The position numbers and the translations under genes are program-made. From NCBI GenBank assembly GCA_008704415.1, contig VXIS01000063.1, positions 113,700 through 177,699 of the forward strand: a stretch of DNA of 64,000 nucleotides. Reading direction: 5' to 3'. Each line of letters opens with the position of its first letter. Within the stretch, counting starts at the first letter, position 1. Of this stretch, positions 44,935 to 54,625 are shown in pieces. This DNA is from Sphaerosporella brunnea. Taxonomy: Eukaryota; Ascomycota; Pezizomycetes; Pezizales; Pyronemataceae. The notes beneath the pieces were generated by a model that was not told where the DNA came from, ran no database searches, and saw only the letters and a list, made by a program, of their open reading frames with translations.

Positions 44935-46398
44935 GTTCTCTGGATCAAGTTGTAGGTTGGATTTCAAGTCTGTGGTTGGCTTTTGGAATGGACACAAGTG
45001 ATCTCGTTATGATGAAGCTTGTTCCCCGTGGTTTAATACCCTCCGTGCCAAGGGAGTATTGCTTCTTTCGTTGGCGGTGCCATTCTATGCAAAGAAGCAA
45101 TTCAAATGTGCTTTTGAAGGCATGGGAGTGCACTTGCTGGGGGGAAGTGAAATGCATATGGCCGCCACTCATAACAAAAACAGTGATCATGATCACGGTG
45201 GTGGTGCCCATCGATCGAAACAAACGACTTCATTATGCAAACCCCCACACCTGTTCCTCCTCTTAAGCCAAAGCTCCGACAGTCCGGCTTATGAGTTTTT
45301 TTTTTGTGTGGGGAACGGAACCTTTTCTTTTCGGTTGACTGATAGGTCTCTGATCCATACTCACCCACTTATAATGTAGACCTAGGCACGGCGTTTTTTT
45401 TTTCCGCTGGCGCTGGAGTGATAAAGTCACCACTGTATAATACTCTCGATGGGGGTCACTTCTTCCCTCCGTTCACGCCCAAAACAAATGTAGTTTCCAA
45501 GTTTCCTGCCCATGCCCCTCGCCTGCACGATGACAGCTTCGACGCTTCGCCGAGCCCCTGGAGATGGAAGGCGATGATGGAAAAAGCGAAGACCGTGCGC
45601 GTGAAAGTGCAAGTGCAAGCCACGGCATGCAGTGCACTGCGAAGTGCAGGAAAAACGATACCTTATATGTGTTGCCGGCCACTGTCAATTGTGTCCGGGC
45701 AGCGGTGGTGGTGGAGATAACTAATGTTTACTACTAGGTATAGGCAGAGCGATTAGGGCAGCTATGATGTTGCAGGCTTGATCGAGTGGCTTGATTTGTT
45801 TATGCAGCCGTTTGTTGGTCTTGAGGTACTAACTTCCCAGGTGTTGGCTGACGTCATCCGCTGAGATCAGCCAGTGGTATTTGGCATTTTCGAATTCACA
45901 CCCCCATGTTCAGTGCCTTGCGATTACAACACCCCCCCCATGGTCGTAAAAACTTAGCACTTGGTGAGATGATTGACTTTTTGTCTCTTGAAGAGCCAGG
46001 TGCAACAAGCTGGCAAGCGGCGTGACCAGAGGTGTACGGGGCAACCCCATACAAAAACAACCCTCTCAGATTTTAGAGCATCTAGAATATGTAAGGAGGT
46101 TCGGGGGGTTAACTCTAACCAAAATACCTAGGCAACATTGTGGGAGGAGGTTCTGTAGGGGATTTTTGTTTTAATCATACTGACATATGTAAAAAGAAGA
46201 GGCTGTGCTACTCTTAGGCCAGGCCTTATACCGTAGAGATTCGGTACTACTCTTTTCGCTCTTGTTTGCGAGTTTATGCGGTAGGAGCAAGAGTGAGCTA
46301 ATGAACATAGGAAACTTGAAGCCGCGCCCCCCACTGAGTGAATACAACTCACTTTCCGACTGGAAGGTTGTGTCATCTCTTGTTATAACTATATATAT
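44935..46398. other. Intergenic
   Basis: P450 upstream region. No gene recognised. Contains the 21-bp end fragment at 46229 (listed) and a short (TA)n tract at 46390-46399 beside the next element. Confidence 0.4.
46229..46249. repeat. Isolated end fragment of the copy C element
   Basis: TACCGTAGAGATTCGGTACTA, identical over 20 bp to the left end of the inverted-repeat element at 46399, but about 170 bp upstream of it and without a matching partner arm nearby. Confidence 0.6.
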
Positions 46399-46519
46399 AC
46401 ACCGTAGAGATTCGGTACTAAGTCAATGTGGCTAAGTGACTTTGCCATGAGGCTGAGTGACTTCTCCACAGAGCGCAGTGACTTTGCCACATTGCCTTAG
46501 TACCGAATCTCTACGGTAT
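46399..46519. mobile_element. MITE-like inverted repeat (copy C)
   Basis: About 120 bp with terminal arms 46399-46432 and 46486-46519 (CACCGTAGAGATTCGGTACT against its complement; 2-3 mismatches). In reverse orientation its core is nearly identical to the core of the element at 32022, but the outermost bases differ (GAGATT here, TTATCT there) while still matching their own partner arm. Non-coding. Confidence 0.75.
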
Positions 46520-47335
46520 TGCGCAACCACAAATGTTGGTGATAGCAATGAACAACAAGCCATTTGGCTGTGAAATCGCAAAATACTGATTCTTTTTGTC
46601 CTATGACTGTAGTTTGTAGGTGTGGCTTGAGGTTCCCAATGTGTCTCGCAGTCAGCAATATCAGGTACGGTGGCCCCTCTCTCTTCGTGAATAACCACTA
46701 TCAACTGACGATTGATGCGTCACAAGTAATCACTCGGTCACAGCAATTCACGTTCCAGCAGCTGCAGTTTTCCAACCAGGGCAAGCAAACAAAGCACAAC
46801 AAAAAACCTGCTAGAAAAAGCCGCCATCTCCCCGGACAAAAACCTCGCTATTCGATCGGCTTCAACGATACCTGGTGGAAAAGGATCATGCGTCGGTGGT
46901 TTGGACACGACGGTGAGAGTAAATCCATAGGATCCGGGCTTTGCACAGGTGTTGCTGGTACAACCACAACACATGCCGCCAGTCGTATGTGTCCGCCACA
47001 AGGCTGAGTGGAAGTCTTCCCGTCGCTCTATTGCGGCCCAACAAAACACTTACCTATCCGCTAAATTTGCCTGTTTCAACTGTTTTTTTTTTTTTGGCCC
47101 GGGGCCGTTGGATCTATACAACAGGAATAGGTGGCGGGTTGTGTCGATCTATTCGGCCGCTATAGAGGTCCCCAGTCCGTGTGTGTTTGCAAGGCTTCAC
47201 CCACGGGGCTATGACTCTCCCCTAAGGCTTTCAACGCATAATACAAGGCCACCTCCCTCACCATCGCATATATACCCGCCTCCCCTCCCTCCCCTTCCCT
47301 TCCCTCAAAACAACAACAACAGCAACAGCAAAAAA
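46520..47335. other. Intergenic with possible relic
   Basis: A minus-strand frame at 46738-47049 contains GGMCCGCTSNTC, weakly reminiscent of the small Cys-rich family but lacking the Trp. Not called as a gene. Confidence 0.35.
47267..47274 (+). promoter_or_regulatory. TATA box of Cys-rich copy 3
   Basis: CATATATA about 65 bp before the ATG at 47336, followed by a C/T-rich stretch and an AACAACAACAGCAACAGCAA leader. Confidence 0.5.
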
Positions 47336-47566
47336 ATGTGTACCCACTTCGTCACGCGGCCTGGTGGCCGCCTCTACTGGAAATGCTGCAAGTGCGGCTG
47401 CAACCGCAATGTGTGGAAGCTGCACTATTTCCGTGACTGCACGTATGCGGGCCCAAACTGCAGGAATGCGGAGTGTGGGCGCCGTGCGTGTTTGTCTACT
47501 CATCCAAGGGAACCGCCGGCGAGGGAGGGGGAGAAGGATGGGGAGGCGAGCGGGAGGTCGGGATGA
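47336..47566 (+). CDS. Small Cys-rich zinc-ribbon-like protein, copy 3
   Basis: Single-exon 76-aa protein starting MCTHFVTRPGGRLYWKCCKC. It has eight Cys after the start: CCKCGC, RDC, NCRNAEC and RRAC. The pattern GG-x2-YW-x-CC-x-C...NVW...C-x4-C-x4-C matches the genes at 20374 and 33243. The C-terminal 25 residues are charged (PPAREGEKDGEASG). A TATA box and a CAACAGCAA leader support expression. Function unknown; metal binding is inferred from Cys spacing. Confidence 0.65.
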   Translation: MCTHFVTRPGGRLYWKCCKCGCNRNVWKLHYFRDCTYAGPNCRNAECGRRACLSTHPREPPAREGEKDGEASGRSG

Positions 47567-48776
47567 GATAGGACGGGAGGATACATGGACACGCAGAGTT
47601 GGGACGGTAGGGAAACATTGGATACATGAGAAGCGGAGGATCACTCCCGCCGTTGCTGTTGCTAGATATCTCGACGAGATAGATATGTACATAGAAACCT
47701 AAACATCGTCCACCTCCGAAGTGAGGTCTGTGTTTCTGTACTCATGGCGATCATTCGCTGTCGGTCGATATTTCTATAGGCGATTGGTGCGACATTGCGC
47801 CGATCTTGCGACGATATGCAGTCGACGTGAAGTCAGACGCTCCCAAACACCATGGTGATGTCCGTGTTCTTGAAGCTCTCCACCAGCGAGTGCCGCAGTC
47901 CAGAATAGGAAACGAATGTGTGACGTAAATGGAGGACACCACACTCTTCCGCCAACACCGGAAATCCCCATCCTCCTTTTCATAACCTGTTGGGTATGAT
48001 GGTGGTAACGAGAGGAGCTTCTTCGGGAGGTCTTCTTAAACAATAACTATAGCCCATCGGACTCCAACGATAGTGGGCAAGATAGTTAATGTGCAAGAAG
48101 CAGATCAGGGGATTTAAAAGTCCAAGTGATCGGCACGATCAGAAAATGCGAAAAGGGAAACACAGTCCAATGCCCATCTCGCAAGGTGTTTAGCTGTAGG
48201 TGCGCCTACTAGATATTTCGTCATCGGTCATCGTGTCTTCGTGGTGTTGTCCTTGGTTTCTGTTTCGTTGGAAACCATTTGAAAGCTTTCACCATCTGAG
48301 TCGTAAAAGTGGCGACGGTAGTCGAGGACGCGTTTGCTGTTCAATATCTCCTGCGGCGGGCCTTGGGTCATTCTCGCGGGCTGGGGATGCGGCCGCCATT
48401 ATGTTGTTGGTTGTGCTCCAGCGACGCACCATACCCCGGTGCTGCTCGGCATGATCTTGGTGATGCTCCAGCGACGCACCATACCCCGGTGCCGCTCAGC
48501 ATGCTTTTGGGGGTACATGGCCCCGAGAAAGGTCAAGTGCTTACTCCACGAAGCAGGTAAGAGATAGCGGTAGTTAGAAGTCTGTTAGGGAAAACAGCCC
48601 TTCAACGGGAGCAAAAAACCTGAACGAGGTAGAGGAGAGGTGTCCATGCGCTTCACTAAGTTGCACTCGACCCGCTATCCAATGGAGCCCTAGCAATGGC
48701 GGTTGGTGCCGAATGGAAGTGGGGTCGTGTGCGTCACTACGCAGCACTCGGTCACTCACCCTTAAAATCTCCACTC
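47567..48776. other. Intergenic
   Basis: No gene recognised apart from the tandem repeat at 48415 (listed). Confidence 0.4.
48415..48510. repeat. 50-bp tandem duplication
   Basis: Two adjacent units beginning GCTCCAGCGACGCACCATAC, starting at 48415 and 48465, with a few substitutions near their ends. Confidence 0.8.
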
Positions 48777-48995
48777 TGTACTATCGCGTGGCCCCCAGCT
48801 GCGTTTTCTCCCCAGCTGCGCGCTGAGATGTACGCTGGCTGGCTCAGAAATACGCGGGTAGCTTTGGCGGGGACCTCGCGTAGCAACCACCACCCAGAAA
48901 CGTTGCCCGTTGCCATGCGTATTTCTGAGCCAGCCAGCGTACATCTCAGCGCGCAGCTGGGCAGAAAACGCAGCTGGGGGCCACGCGATAGTACA
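48777..48995. mobile_element. Near-perfect 78-bp fold-back element
   Basis: Arms 48777-48854 and 48918-48995 are reverse complements with one visible mismatch (C against G in the TTTTCTCCCC segment). They start TGTACTATCGCGTGG and are separated by 63 bp. The high arm identity suggests recent insertion or active homogenisation. No coding capacity and no clear target duplication. Confidence 0.75.
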
Positions 48996-49896
48996 TAGAG
49001 GGCCGGGCGCCACAGGATCCATAGGAGCCCGAGGCCTATAAACCGTGGACCCGGCTCCACCACTGCCTACAAGCCGTGGCCTCACGATGCCCGAAGACTG
49101 CCGAGTTACCGTTGAGCGTTTGGCGACCGTTAGCCGCGGCAGAGGATAGCCGCGACGCCACCCACATGGCCGCTGGACAACATGTGGACCCTGAGCAGCC
49201 GGTGGGTGGATCCTACCAGGTGGTCGGAAGGGGGGGATGACGTTTAGCCTGCAGAATGACGCTTCTCAACTGCATGAACTCGATCTCGCGTTACAGACCC
49301 CACGAAGGCGAGGTTTTCAACCCATTCTATGGCGGCGGTGGTGTGAGGTAGACGCTAGAGTTGGGAGAATCCAGCGTACGCATGGGCACTGGCAATCCAC
49401 CAGGAGATGGTATGGCCATCAAGACTTCAGCACCCACAGGCTACCGGAATCGCACTCCTCCGGTCGCCGATAAGGTTGATGGGCGACCGAAAGGTGGTGT
49501 GCAGCCATCCGAACAGGCGCCTGCGGCTATGCGCTCAACAGCCGGCCAACGTACTGCTCACCATTCGCCGCGCCGCCCCGTCCTCGAGTCGTCCCGCTCT
49601 GTGTCCCCGCGTTTTGTCTTGGCCAAGTCGCAAGACGTTACATGGAAATCCCTCATACTGTAGTCATCTTTCATTTTCTTTTTGCTTCGGGAAGCTTATC
49701 CATTATTGGTTTATCTATGCTTAAAAAAGAAATGGTGGCCCAAGCTCGCGTGGCTACCATTCCCGTTTTTAATGGCACGCATCTCTGAATCACCAACAAT
49801 CGTACACCACACTCTATTGCGCCGACACAAAGCGCATCTTATTGATACATTGAACAACAAAGTTACATAATCTATGTGGATATCGCTGTTTCTCAT
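48996..49896. other. Intergenic / ERG2 3' flank
   Basis: No recognised gene. GC-rich plus-strand frames at 49237-49724 have no domain. Confidence 0.4.
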
Positions 49897-50596
49897 CTAG
49901 AACTTTCCCAGCATCAACTGACCAACTATGTTGACGCCCGTCAAATACACCGTCTTCCACAGGTTCGCAATATCCATGGTAGACGTGAAGGTATCCAAAA
50001 AGCCGAACGGCAACATGCTCGGGATCCAACCCTGGGCCAGTTCCAGCGCCCACCCGTTGAGAACGTACTGCGTGCCCACTCCGCGCGGCAGGTAGTTCTG
50101 GTCACCGGGACGGTACACGCGCGGCTCGATGTCGCCGGCATCGAGGCGCATCTGCTCTCCGGACAGGATGGTGAAGTAGTCGTGGGCGAGGTGGACGCCG
50201 GAGTGGCCCTCAGTTCCCAGCGGCGTGCCGAAGAGGATCAGGTACTCGGTGATCGAGGCGTGGAGGATGATCATGGCGCCCATTGCTCCGCCAGCGTTGC
50301 TATTCCCTTCTGTCAATGCTACTCGATATATACACCTGGAGAAAACCGAATACTACTGACTTGAAGAACCACTTCTCCTTCTCCAGCCCGTTGACATGCT
50401 GCGTTCCGTACTCCTCCTGCAGCGCCGCGACCAGGTGCTCAAAAATCACCGTGGTGTTTCCGGCGCCAGCCTCAATGGATGCTTTCGAAAGCGCCTGCAG
50501 CTTCACGGGATCGAACTTGTAGAATTTCGGCAGCGAGCTGTCAAGGAGGTAACATATCAGCGGCACGATGAGGCCGAGGATGTAAAGCGTCCGCAT
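49897..50596 (-). CDS. ERG2: C-8 sterol isomerase
   Basis: ER enzyme converting fecosterol to episterol in ergosterol synthesis, homologous to the mammalian sigma-1 receptor. Two exons, 50596-50361 and 50299-49897, with a 61-nt intron (GTCAGT...AATAG); 212 aa. The intron is fixed by family conservation: splicing gives [20 protein letters not shown], while other donor/acceptor choices break the frame. One N-terminal membrane helix ([15 protein letters not shown]) is followed by [20 protein letters not shown] with the conserved Glu and His. A C-terminal amphipathic region ends GQLMLGKF. It catalyses the step just before Erg3, whose gene lies about 9 kb away on the same strand. Confidence 0.94.
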
Positions 50597-51566
50597 TGTG
50601 GTCGTGAAGTCGTGAAGGGAGATTTGTTGTGATGACCGTGGTTGATAAGAAAGGGGGAGGTTTTTGGTCGACTTTTAATGTTGAGACGCGAAGCGCGTCG
50701 CTTGGCTGCTGTTGCCAGGGGTACATACATAGTGTTTGTTGAATTCAAGGGATGGGCCATCCCGAATATCGCACCAGTCTCGGATAAGATGGCTTCCGAC
50801 GAATCGGAGCCCTAGCGTAGTTACTGATGGACGAGCGTATTCGGCTTCTTGGCGATGTGGTTACGAACGAAACAATACATAGGTCTACATCCACTACAAG
50901 ATGACTGGGCAGATCGTGTTGACGACTTTTAGAATCCAGGCTTTGCCACAAAATTGATCGTTCTAAAGGGCATTCTGGATAGCGCCATCGTACTGGGGAT
51001 CGGATGAGGGCGTTACTGTGCTTCGAGAATGATTTTCTGGAGAGTACGGCAATTGGCTTGCTTTGTTATATTCCTTATTTAGGCAAAATTGCCTTCGAGG
51101 GCGAAGATTCAAAAAGCGCTGCCCGCTTTTTTTTGACCGCATAGAGAGATTGTCTACATTCTGAGCATGATTTTGATATCTGGCTTGGGTTTTTGGACCA
51201 TAATTGAAGATGGAGTTCGCCTCCCTTCCGCGTTCGCCAATGAAATTGGCTTTTCGCCGTGATCCAACTCGGCAGGCGTATTTGGGCAGCTCTGCAAACC
51301 GAGATCTGCAAACCGAGAACTCATGTCAGTGTGCGAAACAATCAGCGGCGACGTACTACCTCCTGTGTCCGGCGTTATCCACCAAGAGAACTGGTTTACT
51401 GGGTACCAATCTACCCGACGATTACTGTATTGCCGTTTCAGATACTAAGTAGCTACTCGAACGACGAAACGTCGTACAACACCGTCGGAGCATGCCGCTT
51501 TGCATGAGGCTTTAAAGTAAAGTAACAGAGAAAAACAGATTTCTCCCAGAATAGCTTATTGGAATG
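50597..51566. other. ERG2 upstream region
   Basis: No gene recognised. Confidence 0.4.
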
Positions 51567-51828
51567 TACCGTATCCTCTGGGTCTTAAGCAACGCGGGCC
51601 GGAGGGGTGGGGGTGGTAAGGTTGCGGGTGTCGAGGGTTTTCTATTGGTGAAATTGAACGTCGGGGTCACAATTTGGGTTTGTACACAACTGTAATGGTT
51701 CTGCTGCTGTAAATAAAAATTAGATACAGCATCGCCCGCGTGCGAGTCTTTAGAAATCAATTTTTTGATAGCTTGGCAACACCCCCACCCCCTCGGCCCG
51801 CGTTGCTTAAGACCCAGATGATACGGTA
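51567..51828. mobile_element. MITE-like element with about 50-bp inverted ends (copy E)
   Basis: 262 bp. Arms 51567-51616 and 51780-51828 begin TACCGTATCCTCTGGGTC and end with the complement ACGGTA, differing at 2-3 sites. The arms include GGTCTTAAGCAACGCGGGCC. The interior (about 160 bp) is AT-richer and has no coding support. Its TA-CCGTATC ends belong with the other CCGTA elements in the window. Confidence 0.75.
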
Positions 51829-51885
51829 GTTAATTAGCTACATTGGGCGTATTACTTCGCTTCTACCACCACATTCAAACCCAGT

Positions 51886-52472
51886 ATGCAGCCGACAGAC
51901 ACCGATCCCATCATCATCCTACGCAGGATAATCCCTTCTGAGCTTGTATCTGCCGCCATCACCGGTGTGCGAGAACAGAAAGACAGTTTTGAATCGATAC
52001 CTGCACTGCTCGCGAATTCACCCGTCACCTATTTGCGTCTGGGGGAGACGAAACACTTGAGTGCTGCATTCGACTTCTATACTCAGGTACTCTTGATACT
52101 CAGTGAATGTAGATATCCTCCAATTACCCATGCAGCCAGCGTCCAGGTTGTCGATCACACACCCTGCGTCAATCGCAACCCCATCTTCGATCGTTTTTGC
52201 GCTCCAGTCTATGGTCACTATTATCGCACTGGAACGGCTCACACCAGATAATGGTCATCCTTCCTGAAATCGCAGAACAGAAAGGAAAGGAAGGAAATTA
52301 TCGGCGTTACGAACTAGACGGGGGTGGTATTCTTGCATTTGATGGAGAGTTACCAATAAGGGGACACGGTTGTGGGTGGAATTTGCATGGTATTCGAATC
52401 AGTTGCCCAATCCAAAGTGCGTTTCTTATGCAAATGACGTTCCGAAGAAAGCCTCGCCGAAAAAAGGTCTAA
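51886..52472 (+). pseudogene. Frameshifted relic of an unrecognised protein
   Basis: Two overlapping plus-strand frames appear to be one broken gene. The first (51886-52251) reads from MQPTDTDPIIILRRIIPSEL to PIFDRFCAPVYGHYYRTG. The second frame, entering near 52235, continues HQIMVILPEIAEQ, then YRRYELDGGGILAFDGELPI and ends past 52430. The composition changes smoothly at the overlap, so a single indel around 52230-52245 is the simplest explanation. The family is not recognised. It starts 57 bp after the end of the element at 51567, which may have damaged it. Confidence 0.4.
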
Positions 52473-52507
52473 AGAATCCATCATCCACGAAATTGTGACC
52501 AGACCGA

Positions 52508-53092
52508 GTGCTAGGACACTGTGTGTCTGAAGTATCAAGGTTTCCTCCTTCCTTAACGCATTGGAGTAGGGGAGCTACCATTGGCCAAATCGCGAAGAAT
52601 CGCTGTTGTTCAGAGCAAACAGTGAGGCGGGTGAAGTTGAATTGGAGACCGTATGGAACATTCTTCATCCAAGGGGTTCGCCCAAATAGAAGACCCCCAG
52701 TGTTCAACCGACAGGCAGTTCAGTGCCTTCTTGAAGTTTTGGCAGCCCGCCCCGACAGTGTTTTAAAAGAGATCCAAGGCAGGGCCTCATGCTCCCTATC
52801 TACTATCTCAAGGTGGCCCGGGGGGCGAGTGTGGGGTGTCCAAAGAAATGGGGTTCGCGCTCATAGTTTCCCGGAGGGGCCTGACTGGAACCCTAAATGT
52901 AAGGCCAGACATGTTCCACTTGAATCTTTCGTTGAAGCACTGCTCTTGATCGCTCTCCACTTCATCACGTACACATGGAATATATCCAGCAGCATGGCCG
53001 TTAAGGAAAGCTGTGGATTGAGCGAGTGGGCCACCCCCTGTTTGGAGCATCTATTCTTCATGGCGATTAATTTTTCTGCTTATGTTTTCTAG
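52508..53092 (+). pseudogene. Tc1/mariner (IS630)-like transposase remnant
   Basis: The conceptual product carries a helix-turn-helix block typical of Tc1/mariner transposase N-termini: IGQIAKNRCCSEQTVRRVKL, then YGTFF and RPNRRPPVFNRQAVQCLLEV, then ARPDSVLKEIQ and SLSTISR. The order (HTH, GRP-like linker, second HTH, STISR) matches the family. The reading then degrades by frameshift near 52815, and no DDE/DDD catalytic domain or second half is present. A dead fragment, lying 0.7 kb from a TA-flanked element of a type such enzymes can mobilise. Confidence 0.5.
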
Positions 53093-53565
53093 TCCACATC
53101 GGCAGACTTGTGGCAACTGGCTTGAAAAGCGAGGAGGCCAAAAGGTCTTCTGCACCAGTTTGTAATTTTACCGGCGTATATATACGAACAACTGTATGAC
53201 CGTGCGACTACGCTCAGAGAGCGTTTTTTGCATTGAGCTTCGAAGCTTCTGATCAATACCTAATCCAAGCTCATCATTGATAAAAATAGGTATCATACCT
53301 TTGATCCTGAGATTTATGCTTAATCAACATCATACCGCTTCCGGCCTTGCCTGTTTCCACGGACAAACTGGCAAAAAACACAACAGACCCTCACCACCCT
53401 ATGTCAACAAGTAAAGAGTGTGCCTCAGGTAACCTTCAACATAATAGGTCATGGTTTGGATTTATCAGTATGTCCACAGCGCTTAATCCCTCCGCACAAC
53501 CGCCGCAGCCGAACCTCGGTAGATAGGCTTCCCGAGCTCACCTCTCCTCATCCTCGAGTACAACG
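53093..53565. other. Thioesterase upstream region
   Basis: Includes the leader of the next gene; a possible TATA (GTATATATACG) at about 53174-53184. No gene recognised. Confidence 0.4.
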
Positions 53566-54554
53566 ATGCACCCCACAGCCGCAAGCCCACTCTCTCTCGC
53601 CGCCGCCGTAACCCCCGCCCCAGGCGGGCAGCCGGGACACTACACGGCGAGTCTGCAGCCGGACTGGTGTATCGGCGTTGGTAGATAACCCTGCACCCAG
53701 CTGGTGGGGGAGGGAGGATATACCTACATATTAACCAACAAAACAAGTTCCACACGGCGGATACCTAACGACGCTCCTGCTCAACGCCAGCACGCACTTC
53801 CTACGCAACCGCCAGCCGCACGCAATCCACAGCGCCCTCACCTTCCTTACGCGCTGCAGCGTCGGCCCCGCAGAGCTGCGCGTCTCCCCGCTGAAGCTCG
53901 GCAGGCAGTACTCGTTTGTTCGCGTGCTGCTGATGCAGGCCGGCGCCGTGTGCGTCGACGCCACCATCACGCATGCCGACATGTTGAGCGAGCGCGGCGC
54001 GACGCTGGAGACGCGCCGCGCCGGCCCGCTCCCGCCGAGGGACCGCTGCGTCCAGGTGCTCCCCGAGAACGGGTTTAGGGTCGCCACTCGGAAGCTGCGG
54101 TACCTGGTTCCGACTGAGCGTGTGGACTGCGCCGTCAGGGAGCAGTGGGTTACGCTTGATGATGGCTCCGCGCAAGGGTTTGGCGTTAATGACTTGGGGT
54201 TTGTGGCTGATATGGTGAGAACCCCTAACACACACACCCCCAGGAGGGGAAAGGAGGCTGATGGCACAGTTTATGCCTATCCCTGAGAATTACCGGTACA
54301 TGAAGCAGAAGATGCATTGGTACCCGACGTTGTCGCTGGCGTTGGATATCAAAGCGCTGCCGCCACCCGGCGGCTGGGAGTGGCTATTTGTCCGCATTGA
54401 GTGCGGCACCATCCGTGGCGGGAGGATGGATGTGGACGTCACCATCTGCGACGAGAACGAGAGGATCGTGGCCATCAGTAGACATGTCGCTATTATTGTT
54501 GATGCGGCACGGAATAGTGTCAAGGCCCCAGCAGGAGAGACGGCGAAGTTGTAG
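53566..54554 (+). CDS. Acyl-CoA thioesterase-like hotdog-fold protein
   Basis: Matches the fungal thioesterase-like superfamily (double hotdog), predicted to hydrolyse acyl-CoA or a similar thioester. Three exons, 53566-53680, 53748-54214 and 54270-54554, with introns of 67 and 55 nt; 288 aa. The first splice yields WCIGVVPHGGYLTTLLLNAS, the characteristic N-terminal hotdog motif with the Gly-Gly-Tyr helix start. The second joins LGFVADM to FMPIPENYRY. The C-terminal hotdog contains YPTLSLALDIKALPPPGGWE and WLFVRIECGTIRGGRMDVDV. No targeting sequence is evident. It is convergent with the P450 gene at 54626, their stops only 71 bp apart, so they may belong to one small pathway. Confidence 0.8.
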
Positions 54555-54625
54555 TAGTTCCTAGCTTAGGATAGGATGGAATTCTATATACCCCCATATA
54601 TTTATACACAGAAATACCCCCCTTA

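Noticed and set aside
46738..47049. Minus-strand frame with GGMCCGCTSNTC
   Set aside because: Has a partial Cys pattern but lacks the Trp residues and the C-terminal Cys cluster; not enough to call.
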